Source: Methylobacterium aquaticum
GTDB lineage: Bacteria > Pseudomonadota > Alphaproteobacteria > Rhizobiales > Beijerinckiaceae
Direction: 5' to 3'
Assembly: GCF_001043915.1 (NCBI RefSeq)
Contig: NZ_LABX01000018.1
Span: forward strand, 1-64,000
Length of the DNA: 64,000 nucleotides
Made by a program: the position numbers and the translations under genes. Below the pieces are notes generated by a model. That model had not been told where the DNA came from. It ran no database searches and saw only the letters and a list, made by a program, of their open reading frames with translations. Positions 1-10,270 of this stretch are shown one piece after another; positions within the stretch are counted from its first letter, which is position 1; every line of letters starts with the position of its first letter.

Positions 1-1275
<1,275 letters not shown>

Positions 1276-1369
1276 CGATGACCAGAGGGCCGAGGGCGCC
1301 AGTGGGAGAGAGCGCCCGGCGGCAGGAGGCGCCTAGCGGGATGAACCGAGCCTGGACAACGCGGCTCTT

Positions 1370-2170
1370 TTAAGGACGCGGCGGGGGCGCTGCTGACGGA
1401 GCGGCACTCTCCACAGCCTCGTCGCGCAGGCGACGGAGGGCGAAGGCCACGAACACGCCGACGAGGCAGAGCGCGAGGCCGAACCACGTGAAGGCGTATT
1501 GCAGGTGGTTGTTCGGCAGGTCGACCCGGAGCTGCCCGCCCTTCGGCCAGCCGCCGGGATTGGGGGTCGCGTCGGCCTCGATCAGGTAGGGCGCGACGCC
1601 CGTGAGGCCCTTGGCGGCGGCGATGCCGGCCACGTCCCGGTTGAACCACTCGCCGGTCTGCGGGTTCGGGGCCGGCACGAACATCGCCCGTGCCTCGCTC
1701 TGGCGCAGCATGCCGGTCACGGTGGTCTCGCCCTCGACCTGGCCGGCGGCACGGCGGCTGACGTCCTTCAGCTCGGTCGGCACGAAGCCGCGATTGACCA
1801 GAACCGTGCGGCCGTCATCGAGGCGCAGGGGGGTGACGACGTAGTAGCCCTGGAGCGCGCGGCCCGGCGTGTCGCCGGGCGCCAGGCCGTGGACCAGGGT
1901 CTCCCGGTCCTGGAGGAAGCGGCCGGTGGCGCGCACCCGCTCGAACTCGTCCCGCGCCGGGTCGAAGCGATCGAAGGCCGGAAGGGCGGCCGGCGGCTCG
2001 ATGCGCGAGCGGGCGACGATCCGGTCGATCAGCGCCTCTTTCCACGCCTTGCGCTCGAGCTGCCAGACCCCGAGGCCGATCAGGATCGCCAGACAGACCA
2101 GACTCGCGAGGGCAGGGGCGACGAGGTCGCGGATCGCGGCGCGCCGCCCCGCCGGGTCCGGCACCGTCAC
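1370..2170 (-). CDS. SURF1 family cytochrome oxidase biogenesis protein
   Basis: SURF1/Shy1 homologue of 266 aa, an inner-membrane factor for maturation of heme-copper oxidase subunit I. It has one TM helix near the N-terminus (LASLVCLAILIGLGVWQLERK, the family's GxWQxxR-like start) and one near the C-terminus (YAFTWFGLALCLVGVFVAFALRR), with the conserved LVNRGFVP motif in the periplasmic loop. The GTG start at 2170 overlaps the TGA of the DUF983 gene (GTGA arrangement), which indicates translational coupling. An open frame continues upstream to 2713, but that extension covers the DUF983 gene and is spurious. Last gene of the cta cluster. Confidence 0.88.
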   Translation of the reverse strand: MTVPDPAGRRAAIRDLVAPALASLVCLAILIGLGVWQLERKAWKEALIDRIVARSRIEPPAALPAFDRFDPARDEFERVRATGRFLQDRETLVHGLAPGDTPGRALQGYYVVTPLRLDDGRTVLVNRGFVPTELKDVSRRAAGQVEGETTVTGMLRQSEARAMFVPAPNPQTGEWFNRDVAGIAAAKGLTGVAPYLIEADATPNPGGWPKGGQLRVDLPNNHLQYAFTWFGLALCLVGVFVAFALRRLRDEAVESAAPSAAPPPRP

Positions 2171-2535
2171 CGGAAGCGGCCCTGGGCGGCCTTGTTGGAA
2201 TATTGCAGGGCCGCCATCATGCCCTTGAGCGGACGGACCAGGATCAGGCTCAAGACGATCGAGAGCGGCGCCCAGAGCGCGGCGTGGACCCACATCGGCG
2301 GCTCGTAGGCGAACTCGACCCACATCGCCAACGCCACCACCACGATGCCGACGATCGACATCACGAAGAAGGCCGGGCCGTCGGCGGAATCGATAAAGCG
2401 GAAATCCAGCCCGCAGACCTCGCAGGACGGCCGGAAGCTCAGATAGCCCTTGAACAGGTGCCCTTCGCCGCAGCGCGGGCAGCGGCCGCGTAAGCCCACG
2501 GTCGCCGGGGAATCGACGGTGCGGTTGTGGTCCAT
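2167..2535 (-). CDS. DUF983 family membrane protein
   Basis: Protein of 122 aa with two zinc-ribbon-like CxxC pairs (Cys19/Cys22 in CPRCGEG and Cys38/Cys41 in CEVCG), followed by two TM helices. This is the DUF983 family, whose members are often found inside alphaproteobacterial cytochrome oxidase clusters. Its biochemical function is not established; a role in oxidase assembly is inferred from position between ctaE and SURF1. A strong hairpin terminator separates it from ctaE, so it may have its own promoter within 2536-2646. Confidence 0.85.
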   Translation of the reverse strand: MDHNRTVDSPATVGLRGRCPRCGEGHLFKGYLSFRPSCEVCGLDFRFIDSADGPAFFVMSIVGIVVVALAMWVEFAYEPPMWVHAALWAPLSIVLSLILVRPLKGMMAALQYSNKAAQGRFR

Positions 2536-2591
2536 GACCTGCTCCTGAACGCGGTCGGCGCGCTGAGCCCGATCTGGACCCTGGACGCCAT

Positions 2592-2618
2592 AAGAAAAAG
2601 GGCGGCTTTCGCCGCCCT
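2592..2618 (-). terminator. Rho-independent terminator after ctaE
   Basis: Read on the minus strand: a 7-bp GC stem (GGGCGGC/GCCGCCC, arms 2611-2617 and 2600-2606) with a 4-nt loop, followed directly by a U-rich tract (TTTTTCTTA). It sits 29 bp after the ctaE stop codon and is the most canonical intrinsic terminator in the window. Confidence 0.8.
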
Positions 2619-2646
2619 CTCATGATCCTGGCGCAGCGCGGCGCGG

Positions 2647-3507
2647 TCAGTGCGCGGCGGCGTGGCCGACGCCCGAGCCCCAGACGTAGATCGCGGCGAA
2701 CAGGAACAGCCACACCACGTCGACGAAGTGCCAGTACCAGGCAGCGAACTCAAAGCCGAGATGCTGCTTGGGGGTGAACTGGCCGAGATAGATCCTGTAG
2801 AGGCAAACCGCCAGGAAGATCGTGCCGATCAGCACGTGGGCGCCGTGGAAGCCGGTCGCCATGAAGAAGGTGGCCGAGTAGATGCTGCCCGAGAAGCCAA
2901 AATGGGCGTGGCCGTACTCATACGCCTGGACGCAGGAGAACAGCGCCCCGAGCGCGATGGTGAGCCACAGGCCGTACTTCACGCCCTTGCGGTCGTTGTT
3001 CAGCAGGGCGTGGTGCGCCCAGGTGATCGTGGTGCCAGAGGTAAGCAGGATCAGGGTGTTGAGCAGCGGCAGGTGCCAGGGGTCGAATGCCTCGACGCCC
3101 TTCGGCGGCCACAGGCCACCGGTGAACTCGACCCGCGACGCCTGGATCGGGTCGCCAGTATAGAGCGCCGCCTCGAAATAGGCCCAGAACCACGCGACGA
3201 AGAACATCACCTCCGAGGCGATGAACATCATCATGCCGTAGCGGTGCGAGAGCTGCACCACCCGGGTGTGGTCGCCGGTATTGGCCTCGTGGACGACGTC
3301 GCGCCACCAGCTCAGCATGGTGTAGAGCACGCCGAGGAGTCCGGCGAAGAACACGTAGGGGCCGAGCGCCATGTTGGCGACGGTCAGGCTCTTCATCCAC
3401 AGGACCGCGCCCGTCGTCATGGTGAAGCCGCTCATCGAGCCGATGAGGGGCCACGGGCTCGGATTGACGAGGTGGTAGTCGTGGTGCTTCCCGTGCGCCT
3501 CGGCCAT
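2647..3507 (-). CDS. ctaE: Cytochrome c oxidase subunit III
   Basis: Subunit III of the aa3-type cytochrome c oxidase, an integral membrane protein of 286 aa with seven predicted TM helices. The family hallmarks are visible: an early HDYHLV and WPLIGS, RYGMMMFIASEVMFFVAWFWAYF around residue 85 with the conserved Glu, the segment ending FHGAHVLIG, and the C-terminal WYWHFVDVVWLFLF. Length is normal. Start ATG 3507 directly precedes MAEAHGKHHDYH. It lies downstream of ctaG in the oxidase cluster, separated by 193 bp that include a hairpin. Confidence 0.96.
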   Translation of the reverse strand: MAEAHGKHHDYHLVNPSPWPLIGSMSGFTMTTGAVLWMKSLTVANMALGPYVFFAGLLGVLYTMLSWWRDVVHEANTGDHTRVVQLSHRYGMMMFIASEVMFFVAWFWAYFEAALYTGDPIQASRVEFTGGLWPPKGVEAFDPWHLPLLNTLILLTSGTTITWAHHALLNNDRKGVKYGLWLTIALGALFSCVQAYEYGHAHFGFSGSIYSATFFMATGFHGAHVLIGTIFLAVCLYRIYLGQFTPKQHLGFEFAAWYWHFVDVVWLFLFAAIYVWGSGVGHAAAH

Positions 3508-3670
3508 CGTGTCGGGTCTCCTGCCTTGTCTCGAGACCGGTCGCGCCCCGCGCCGGCCCTGGATCTTGGTGTTCGCGAGGCGGCTCGCTCCCGGCGCCCC
3601 GGCCCTGTCGGCCGTCGGCGCCTCACGGTCACGCTTTAATGCCGCCCCGGCGGATTTGTCACCTCGTCAA

Positions 3671-3696
3671 TTGGCCCATCCCGTCGATGGGCCCAA
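3671..3696 (-). terminator. Hairpin after ctaG
   Basis: Inverted repeat GGCCCATC (3673-3680) / GATGGGCC (3686-3693) with a 5-nt loop, just after the ctaG stop codon (3701). There is no clear U-tract, so it may be an RNA-stabilising or attenuating hairpin rather than a full terminator. Confidence 0.45.
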
Positions 3697-3700
3697 CTCG

Positions 3701-4294
3701 TCAATTCGGCCTGGTCCGCGTCGGCGCCGCGAGCGCCGCCTGCGGCTGGCCGTTCTTCGACGCGAAATAGGTGTAGGACAGGGTCATTTCGGTGAGATCG
3801 CGGGTGTTCGAATCGGCCTTGATGCCGGGCTCGACGTAGAACACCACCGGAAAGTCCATGGTCTCGCCGGGCTGGAGCGTCTGTTCGTTGAAGCAGAAGC
3901 ACTGCACCTTGACGAAGTAGCCGCCGGTCAGGCCGGGCTGGAGGTTGAAGGTCGCGATCCCGGTGCTCGGCGCGGTGCCGGTATTGGTGACGCGGAAGAA
4001 CACCGTCTGGGTTGCGCCGAGCTGCGCCTCGATCTGCGGCGTCTCAGGCTGGAAGCGCCAGGGGAGGCCGGGCGCGACGTTGGTGTCGAAATGCACCACC
4101 ATCCTGTCCTGGCTCGCCGGGCCGGACGCGGCCGTGCCCCGCAGCGGTGTGCCGTCATAGCCGGTCGCCTTGCAGAACAGATCGTAGAGCGGGACGAAGG
4201 CGAAGGCCAGCGCCGTCATTCCGACCACGAGCCCGAGACAGGCGAGCGCCGTGGTGCGGGTCTTCGTCTGCCTCTGCGTGCGGGAAACAGTCAT
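3701..4294 (-). CDS. ctaG: Cytochrome c oxidase assembly protein CtaG/Cox11
   Basis: Copper chaperone that delivers Cu(I) to the CuB site of oxidase subunit I. It is 197 aa, with one N-terminal TM anchor (residues about 18-38, ACLGLVVGMTALAFAFVPLYDLFC) followed by a periplasmic immunoglobulin-like domain. The copper-binding CFCF motif is present in VQCFCFNEQTL, and the preceding YDLFCKATGYDGTP is the family signature. It lies between the small membrane protein gene and ctaE, as in other alphaproteobacterial cta clusters. Confidence 0.95.
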   Translation of the reverse strand: MTVSRTQRQTKTRTTALACLGLVVGMTALAFAFVPLYDLFCKATGYDGTPLRGTAASGPASQDRMVVHFDTNVAPGLPWRFQPETPQIEAQLGATQTVFFRVTNTGTAPSTGIATFNLQPGLTGGYFVKVQCFCFNEQTLQPGETMDFPVVFYVEPGIKADSNTRDLTEMTLSYTYFASKNGQPQAALAAPTRTRPN

Positions 4295-4316
4295 GACGGC
4301 ATCGCCTCGCGGATCG

Positions 4317-4487
4317 TCACAGCGGCCGGTTGAGGACCTGGGGACCGAGCTTGGCGATCGTCAGCACGTAGAAGATCAGGACCAGGGCGGCGAGCACCAT
4401 CGCGATCGCGATGGAGCGCTTGCGCCGGCGCTGGATCTCGTCGGGGGTCAGTGGCTGGGGCACCGTGCTCATCACCGGATCGACCAT
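4317..4487 (-). CDS. Small single-pass membrane protein of the oxidase cluster (CoxF-like)
   Basis: A short ORF of 56 aa, or 51 aa from the second ATG at 4472, too small to stand out in ORF lists. It has a basic stretch (QRRRKRS) then one TM helix (IAIAMVLAALVLIFYVLTIAKLG), giving an N-in topology. The position between ctaB and ctaG matches the small 'CoxF-type' protein seen in many alphaproteobacterial cta operons; its function is unknown, and an assembly or stabilising role is inferred from context. Neither start has a good Shine-Dalgarno, which fits translational coupling to ctaB, whose stop lies 11 bp upstream. Confidence 0.7.
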   Translation of the reverse strand: MVDPVMSTVPQPLTPDEIQRRRKRSIAIAMVLAALVLIFYVLTIAKLGPQVLNRPL

Positions 4488-4498
4488 GGAACGCCGTG

Positions 4499-5467
4499 TC
4501 AGCCGAAGACCGGCCGGAACAGCCCGAGGCCCTGTTCCGCCAGGAGGGCGGAGAAGAGCAGGAAGAGATAGAGGATCGAGAAGCCGAACAGGCTCATCGC
4601 TGCCTTGTTGGCCGCCTCGCCCTCGCGGCGACGCAGCACCTGGACGCTCAGGCCGATCATGGCCAGCCCGCCGACGAGGCCGACGACGCCGTAGATCAGG
4701 CCGCCGAAGCCGAGGAAGACCGGGGCGAGGCCGAGCGGGGCCAGCAGCACCGAATAGGCGAGGATCTGTCGGCGGGTGGAATCGGGGCCGGCGGTATTCG
4801 GCATCATCGGGATGCCGGCGCGAGCGTATTCGCCGGCCTTGACGAGCGCCAGCGCCCAGAAATGCGGCGGCGTCCAGATGAAGATGATCAGGAACAGGAC
4901 CGTGCCCTCGATCCCGATCGATCCGGTGACCACCGCCTGGCCGATCATCGGCGGCAGGGCGCCGGCCGCACCCCCGATGACGATGTTCTGCGCCGTCGCG
5001 CGCTTCAGCCACATCGAGTAGATCACGGCGTAGAACACGATGGTGAAGGCGAGGAGCGCCGCCGACAGCCAGTTCGCCGCGAGCCCGAGCACCAGCACCG
5101 AGCCGACCGAGAGGGTGAGCCCGAAGGACAGGGCCTCGCCCGGCTGGATCCGCCCGGCCGGGATCGGCCGGGTGCGGGTGCGGGTCATCACCGCATCGAT
5201 ATCGGCGTCCCACCACATGTTGAGGCAGCCCGAGGCGCCGGCCCCGACCGCGATCATCAGGAGCGAGATCGCCCCGATCACCGGGTTCACGTGCGACGGC
5301 GTCACCGTCATGCCGACCAGGGCGGTGAAGATCACCAGCGCCATCACCCGGGGCTTCAGGAGCGCGAAGTAATCCGCGACCTCGCCGCCGGAACTGTTCG
5401 CCTCGACGAAGGGACGGTCGGAGATCGCGCTGTTCGACAGGGTGGTCATGCTGGGTGTCGCGGCCAT
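4499..5467 (-). CDS. ctaB: Protoheme IX farnesyltransferase (heme O synthase)
   Basis: UbiA-superfamily prenyltransferase that converts heme B and farnesyl diphosphate to heme O, the precursor of heme A for the aa3 oxidase. It has 322 aa and eight to nine TM helices. The prenyl-diphosphate/Mg site [19 protein letters not shown] (NxxxDxxxD) and the heme O synthase signature [11 protein letters not shown] are both visible. ATG 5467 ([12 protein letters not shown]) is preferred over an upstream in-frame ATG at 5587, because the extra 40 residues are Arg/Pro-rich and run through a hairpin region. Downstream of ctaD on the same strand. Confidence 0.95.
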   Translation of the reverse strand: MAATPSMTTLSNSAISDRPFVEANSSGGEVADYFALLKPRVMALVIFTALVGMTVTPSHVNPVIGAISLLMIAVGAGASGCLNMWWDADIDAVMTRTRTRPIPAGRIQPGEALSFGLTLSVGSVLVLGLAANWLSAALLAFTIVFYAVIYSMWLKRATAQNIVIGGAAGALPPMIGQAVVTGSIGIEGTVLFLIIFIWTPPHFWALALVKAGEYARAGIPMMPNTAGPDSTRRQILAYSVLLAPLGLAPVFLGFGGLIYGVVGLVGGLAMIGLSVQVLRRREGEAANKAAMSLFGFSILYLFLLFSALLAEQGLGLFRPVFG

Positions 5468-5545
5468 CGTGTGAGGGTTTCGCGGGCGAGGTTTCGTGTG
5501 TCGCGCTCCTCGCCGGAACGCCCGCGTGGCGCTCGGGGGAAGAGC

Positions 5546-5570
5546 GGGGACCGCCGGGAGGGCGGTCCCC
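5546..5570 (-). terminator. GC-rich hairpin between ctaD and ctaB
   Basis: Perfect 10-bp inverted repeat GGGGACCGCC (5546-5555) / GGCGGTCCCC (5561-5570) with a 5-nt loop, in the ctaD-ctaB intergenic region. Lacks a U-tract. Second of two tandem hairpins after ctaD; it probably modulates expression of the downstream ctaB-ctaG genes. Confidence 0.5.
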
Positions 5571-5615
5571 GTCGAGAAGGGCCGCACCGTCGCGGGCCCG
5601 TCCGCTTCCGATGAT

Positions 5616-5643
5616 GGTTCGCCGCGGGATCCCGCGGCGAACC
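5616..5643 (-). terminator. 28-bp perfect palindrome just after ctaD
   Basis: The 28 bases from 5616 to 5643 are identical to their own reverse complement, with GGATCC at the centre. It begins 13 bp after the ctaD stop and can form a 12-bp stem with a GATC loop. A terminator or mRNA 3'-end stabiliser for ctaD is the simplest reading; there is no U-tract. Confidence 0.55.
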
Positions 5644-5656
5644 GGGTCTTGATCCG

Positions 5657-7285
5657 TCAGTGGGCGTGGGACGGCTCGTCCACGATCACCGGCAGGGTCT
5701 CGTACTGGTGGAAGGGCGGGGGCGAGGACAGGGTCCATTCGAGGGTGGTGGCACCCTCGCCCCACGGGTTGTCCGCAGCCCGCTCCTTGGAGCGGAAGGC
5801 GAGCACCACGCCGATCACGAACACGACCATGCCGAGGGCGAAGATGTGACCGCCCATCGTGGCGACCCAGTGCCAGCCCGCGAACGCCTCCGGATAGTCG
5901 GCATAGCGACGCGGCATGCCGGCGAGGCCGAGGAAGTGCATCGGGAAGAACAGCACGTTGGCGCCGACGAAGGCGAGCCAGAAGTGCAGCTTGCCGGCCC
6001 ATTCCGGGATGATGCGGCCGGTCATCTTCGGGAACCAGTAGTAGACACCGGCGAAGATGATGAACACCGCGCCGAGCGACAGCACGTAGTGGAAGTGCGC
6101 GACGACATAGTAGGTGTCGTGCAGGTAGCGGTCGACGGCGGCGTTGGCCAGGATCACGCCGGTGACGCCGCCGACGGTGAACAGGAACACGAAGCCGACG
6201 GCCCAGTGCATGGCGGCGGTGAAGCGGATCGAGCCGCCCCACATCGTGGCGATCCAGGAGAAGATCTTCACGCCGGTGGGGACCGCGATCACCATGGTGG
6301 CGAACACGAAGTAGGACTGGGTCTGGAGCGTGAGACCCACGGTGTACATGTGGTGGGCCCAGACCACGAAGCCGACGACGCCGATCGCCACCATCGCGTA
6401 GGCCATCGCCAGGTAGCCGAAGACCGGCTTGCGCGAGAAGGTCGAGATGATGTGCGAGACGATGCCGAAGGCCGGCAGGATCATGATGTAGACTTCGGGA
6501 TGGCCGAAGAACCAGAACAGGTGCTGGTACAGGATCGGGTCACCGCCGCCGGCCGGATCGAAGAAGGTCGTGCCGAAGTTGCGATCGGTCAGCAGCATGG
6601 TGATCGCGCCGGCGAGAACCGGCAGCGACAGCAGCAGCAGGAAGGCGGTCACCAGCATCGACCAGGCGAACAGCGGCATCTTGTGCAGGGTCATGCCCGG
6701 CGCGCGCATGTTCAGGATGGTGGTGATGAAGTTGATGGCGCCGAGGATCGAGCCCGCGCCGGACAGGTGCAGGGCGAAGATCGCGAAGTCGACGGCCGGG
6801 CCGGGATGGCCGGCGGTGGAGAGCGGCGGGTAGACGGTCCAGCCTGTGCCGGCGCCGAGCGCGCCCGGGGCGCCCTCGACGAACAGCGAGCAGACGAGGC
6901 TCATGAAGCCCGCGACCGTCAGCCAGAACGAGATGTTGTTCATGCGCGGGAACGCCATGTCGGGCGCGCCGATCATCAGCGGCACGAACCAGTTGCCGAA
7001 CCCGCCGATGAGGGCCGGCATCACCATGAAGAACACCATGATGAGGCCGTGCCCGGTCACGAACACGTTGTAGGTCTGCGGGTTGGAGAAATACTGAAGG
7101 CCGGGGGCCTCCATCTCCATCCGGATGCCGAAGGACAGGAACGCGCCGACGATGCCCGCCGAGAAGGCGAACAGCAGGTAGAGCGTGCCGATGTCCTTGT
7201 GGTTGGTCGAGTTGAACCAGCGCTGGAAGAACGGTGGTGTGTGGTCGTGGGCGTGGTCGTGCCCTGCCGCAACGGCTTGAGCCAT
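5657..7285 (-). CDS. ctaD: Cytochrome c oxidase subunit I
   Basis: Catalytic subunit I of aa3-type cytochrome c oxidase (heme a, heme a3-CuB), 542 aa with 12 TM helices. The CuB/cross-linked Tyr motif [17 protein letters not shown], the CuB His pair WAHHMYTVG, and the heme ligands in VAHFHYVLS are all intact. The D-channel region ([22 protein letters not shown]) and K-channel residues are also present. ATG 7285 ([15 protein letters not shown], His-rich N-terminus) is chosen over 7363, whose extension is not family-like. ctaC lies 105 bp upstream. Confidence 0.97.
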   Translation of the reverse strand: MAQAVAAGHDHAHDHTPPFFQRWFNSTNHKDIGTLYLLFAFSAGIVGAFLSFGIRMEMEAPGLQYFSNPQTYNVFVTGHGLIMVFFMVMPALIGGFGNWFVPLMIGAPDMAFPRMNNISFWLTVAGFMSLVCSLFVEGAPGALGAGTGWTVYPPLSTAGHPGPAVDFAIFALHLSGAGSILGAINFITTILNMRAPGMTLHKMPLFAWSMLVTAFLLLLSLPVLAGAITMLLTDRNFGTTFFDPAGGGDPILYQHLFWFFGHPEVYIMILPAFGIVSHIISTFSRKPVFGYLAMAYAMVAIGVVGFVVWAHHMYTVGLTLQTQSYFVFATMVIAVPTGVKIFSWIATMWGGSIRFTAAMHWAVGFVFLFTVGGVTGVILANAAVDRYLHDTYYVVAHFHYVLSLGAVFIIFAGVYYWFPKMTGRIIPEWAGKLHFWLAFVGANVLFFPMHFLGLAGMPRRYADYPEAFAGWHWVATMGGHIFALGMVVFVIGVVLAFRSKERAADNPWGEGATTLEWTLSSPPPFHQYETLPVIVDEPSHAH

Positions 7286-7390
7286 GGGGTCAGCCTCTTC
7301 GAGGTATGTCTCGGTCGGTCTGTCGAAGGGGCGGGGCGCGCCGCCGGCCGCACCCCGCATCATGAAATCAGTCGGCGTTCGCGAACTGGA

Positions 7391-8263
7391 TTACTTCGCC
7401 TCGGCGAACTTGGCGCCGCCATCGGTGCGGGCGAACTTGGTCTTGGCCTCGGCGGTCCAAGCCTGGAACGCCTGCTCGCTCACCACCTTCACGGTGATCG
7501 GCATGTAGGCGTGGCGCTGGCCGCACAGCTCGGAGCACTGGCCATGATAGGTGCCCTCGCGCTCGGCCTTGAACCAGAACTGGTTGAGGCGGCCCGGGAT
7601 GGCGTCGATCTTGAAGCCGAAGGACGGCATCGCCCAGGAATGCATCACGTCGGCGGCCGTGACCTGGATCTTCACGATCTTGTTCACCGGCACGACCATC
7701 TCGTTGTCGGTGGCGAGGAGCTTCGGCTGGCCGGACTTCACCTGGTCGTCGCCCTCCAGCAGGTTGGCGTCGAACTTGAAGCCGCCGACCGTCTCCGGGT
7801 ACTCGTAGGACCAGTACCAGGCGTGGCCGATGACCTTGACCATCAGGTCGGCCTTCGGGTCGGAGAGCTGCGTGCGCAAAACCCGGAACGACGGGATCGC
7901 GATCGCCACCAGGATCAGCACCGGAACGATCGTCCAGGCGACCTCCAGCATCGTGTTGTGGGTCGTGCGCGAGGGGTTCGGGTTCGCCTTCTCGTTGAAC
8001 TTGACCACCACCGCGATCAGCAGTCCGAGCACGAACAGGACGATGACGAGCATGATCCAGTTCAGGAGGTGGTGGAAATTGTAGATCTCCGTCGCCACCT
8101 CGGTCACGGGCTTCTGCAGGTCCATCTGCCATGGGACCGGCTGGCCGATGCCCGCCGCATTCGCCACCGTCACGGTGCCGAGGATCCCGGCCGCCGCCAG
8201 CGCCGCGGCGCCTCCCCAGAAGCCCCGGCTCAACCGCCGGCCTTGCGCCCTCGCCATCCCCAT
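7391..8263 (-). CDS. ctaC: Cytochrome c oxidase subunit II
   Basis: Subunit II of the aa3 oxidase, which accepts electrons from cytochrome c at the binuclear CuA site. It is 290 aa: an N-terminal signal/hydrophobic segment ending near ANA, two TM helices, and a periplasmic cupredoxin domain. CuA ligands are visible in MHSWAMPSFG and GQCSELCGQRHAYMP, and the aromatic electron-entry patch in WYWSYEYPE. ATG 8263 follows GAGGG at good spacing; an open frame back to 8470 is not needed. First gene of the cta cluster and divergent from the LysR gene. Confidence 0.95.
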   Translation of the reverse strand: MGMARAQGRRLSRGFWGGAAALAAAGILGTVTVANAAGIGQPVPWQMDLQKPVTEVATEIYNFHHLLNWIMLVIVLFVLGLLIAVVVKFNEKANPNPSRTTHNTMLEVAWTIVPVLILVAIAIPSFRVLRTQLSDPKADLMVKVIGHAWYWSYEYPETVGGFKFDANLLEGDDQVKSGQPKLLATDNEMVVPVNKIVKIQVTAADVMHSWAMPSFGFKIDAIPGRLNQFWFKAEREGTYHGQCSELCGQRHAYMPITVKVVSEQAFQAWTAEAKTKFARTDGGAKFAEAK

Positions 8264-8564
8264 GGTGCCCTCGATGCTCCCCAACAGGCTGTCTGCCGGC
8301 AACGGCCGCCCGCGGGGCGGGAGCGCCGTCCTGTTTCGGCCGCGCGGTGCCGGCTCGCCGCCCTGCGGCCGAAATCCGGCCGAGACCCGGTCGCCGTCTC
8401 TCACCACAATGCCGCCGCAAGCGCAACGGCGTTGGCGTCGCATCGGCGTCGGGAATTCGCCTGTGGGCACTGGACATTCGTCCTGAGGCTCGAATGATTC
8501 CGCCCAACCGCGCCCCGTCCTGCCGGGCCGTCTCGGACCGCCGGACCCTCACCCTCACCCTGCG
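8264..8564. promoter_or_regulatory. Divergent intergenic region ctaC / LysR
   Basis: About 300 bp between two divergent genes, so it must hold the promoters of the oxidase cluster (minus) and the LysR gene (plus). I see no confident -35/-10 pair or obvious palindrome, and no convincing small gene. Confidence 0.35.
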
Positions 8565-9473
8565 ATGATCGATCGTCTCGAGTTCATCCTGGCGCTCGCC
8601 CGCGAGCAGCATTTCGGCCGCGCCGCCCAGGTCTGCGGGGTGTCGCAGCAGACCCTCTCGGCGGGGGTCAAGCAGCTCGAGGAGCGGCTGGGTGTGCTTC
8701 TCGTGCAACGCGGCTCGCGCTTCCAGGGCTTCACCCCGGAGGGCGAGCGGGTGCTCGACTGGGCGCGGCGGATCGTCGGCGACGCCCGCGCCATGCGCCA
8801 GGAGGTGGCGGCCTTGCGCCGCGGCCTCTCGGGCACGCTCCGGATGGCGGCGGTGCCGACCGCGACCCCGATGGTGGCGGCGCTCACCACGCCGTTCCGC
8901 GCCCGGCACCCGGCGGTGCGCTTCTCGGTGCAATCCTCGACCTCGCACGAGATCGTCCGGCAGATCGCCAATCTCGAACTCGATGCCGGGCTGACCTATA
9001 TCGAGGACGAGCCCCTCGGGCGGGTGACGGCGTTGCCGCTCTACCGCGAGCATTACCGGCTCCTCACCGCCGCCGACGGGATCTATGGCGGGCGCGAGAG
9101 CGTGACCTGGGCCGAGGTCGGGCGCATCCCGCTCTGCCTGCTCACCCCGGCGATGCAGAACCGCCGCATCATCGATCGACACCTGCGCGCGGCCGGCGCC
9201 GAGCCGGCGCCGCTGCTGGAATCGAACTCGATGATCGTGCTCGTCACCCATGTGCGGACCGCCAAGTGGGCGAGCATCATGCCGGCGGCGCTCGCCGAGA
9301 CGTTCCGCCTGACCGAGCGGGTGCGGGCGGTGCCGATCACCGATCCCGACGTCAGCCACACGATCGGCCTCGTCGTGCCCGAGCGCGACCCGATGACCCC
9401 GCTCGTCGCCGCCTTCCTGGCCGAGGCGCGGGCGATCGCCCCCGGTCTGGCGGCGGAGGTGGCGGCCCTCTGA
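8565..9473 (+). CDS. LysR family transcriptional regulator upstream of formate dehydrogenase operon
   Basis: LysR-type regulator of 302 aa. The winged helix-turn-helix is at residues 1-60 (LEFILALAREQHFGRAAQVCGVSQQTLSAGVKQLE), followed by a periplasmic-binding-protein-like effector domain (residues about 90-295, starting GTLRMAAVPTATPMVAAL). It lies 323 bp before fdsG on the same strand. LysR proteins next to fds operons are known regulators of formate dehydrogenase (FdsR), so control of this operon is likely but inferred. The effector is unknown. Confidence 0.88.
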   Translation: MIDRLEFILALAREQHFGRAAQVCGVSQQTLSAGVKQLEERLGVLLVQRGSRFQGFTPEGERVLDWARRIVGDARAMRQEVAALRRGLSGTLRMAAVPTATPMVAALTTPFRARHPAVRFSVQSSTSHEIVRQIANLELDAGLTYIEDEPLGRVTALPLYREHYRLLTAADGIYGGRESVTWAEVGRIPLCLLTPAMQNRRIIDRHLRAAGAEPAPLLESNSMIVLVTHVRTAKWASIMPAALAETFRLTERVRAVPITDPDVSHTIGLVVPERDPMTPLVAAFLAEARAIAPGLAAEVAAL

Positions 9474-9796
9474 GCAGAGTGGCAGCGCGCGACGCCGCTC
9501 AGCATCTGGCGCTTTTTGCATCATCCTGCCGCCGTCCCGGTGACCCGTGCGGCGCGTGATGCCGAGGGCGACGCGGACGGGCCGCGGGGACGCCAGGATT
9601 GCGAAATCATATTTTCCGTCAATGCGTTGTCCGGCGAGCCAGGGCCCCCGCAGGCGCGCAGTCGTTCGACGAAACCGCGTCGCCGCGACCGAGTTTGACA
9701 AAAAATCCTTGTCGCACCACGGAACCGCGCGATTGATTCCCCACCCTGCGGCGGTCAGTTTGGAGATTAGAACGACAACGATCTGGGCTGGAAACC
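9474..9796 (+). promoter_or_regulatory. fdsG upstream region, probable operon promoter
   Basis: 323-bp gap between LysR and fdsG. It is less GC-rich than the flanking genes in its second half. A perfect -35-like TTGACA lies at 9695-9700, but no good -10 follows at 16-18 bp. A weak hairpin (AGCGC 9484-9488 / GCGCT 9509-9513) followed by five T could end LysR transcription. No small gene is evident. Confidence 0.35.
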
Positions 9797-10270
9797 ATGC
9801 CGGGATACGAACCCTGGGACGCCGACCGGGCGACCGGGATCATCGCCGATCACGCCCATCGCGAGGGCGCGACCCTGCCGATCCTGCACGCGCTCCAGGA
9901 GACGTTCGGCTATGTCGACGCCGCCGCCGTGCCGCTGATCGCCGAGGCGCTGAACCTGTCGCGGGCCGAGGTTCATGGCTGCCTCACCTTCTACCATGAT
10001 TTCCGCAAGGAGCCGGCGGGCCGCCACACCGTGAAGCTGTGCCGGGCCGAGGCGTGCCAGGCGGTCGGCGCCGATGCGCTCCACGACGACGTGCTGCGCC
10101 GTTACGACGTCGCCTGGCACGGCACGACCCGGGACGGCCGGGTGACGATCGAGCCGGTCTTCTGCCTCGGGCTCTGCGCCTGCGGCCCGGCGGCCCTCGT
10201 CGACGGCGCGCCGGTCGGCCGCCTCGACCTCGACACCCTGGCGGATGCCCTGACGGAGCAGGCGGCGTGA
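9797..10270 (+). CDS. fdsG: NAD-dependent formate dehydrogenase gamma subunit
   Basis: NuoE-like (24-kDa-type) subunit of the soluble molybdenum formate dehydrogenase, 157 aa, carrying one [2Fe-2S] cluster. Cluster ligands are visible as CRAEAC (C-x4-C) and CLGLCACGP (C-x3-C). The N-terminal helical region LPILHALQETFGYVDAAAVPLIAEALNLSRAEVHGCLTFY is typical of the family. First gene of fdsG-fdsB-fdsA-fdhD-fdsD; its TGA overlaps the GTG start of fdsB. Corresponds to Fdh2C in Methylobacterium nomenclature. Confidence 0.95.
   Translation: MPGYEPWDADRATGIIADHAHREGATLPILHALQETFGYVDAAAVPLIAEALNLSRAEVHGCLTFYHDFRKEPAGRHTVKLCRAEACQAVGADALHDDVLRRYDVAWHGTTRDGRVTIEPVFCLGLCACGPAALVDGAPVGRLDLDTLADALTEQAA

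Noticed and set aside
5660-8497. 945-codon plus-strand frame opposite ctaD and ctaC
   Set aside because: Shadow of the oxidase subunit genes; no motif and strongly biased composition.
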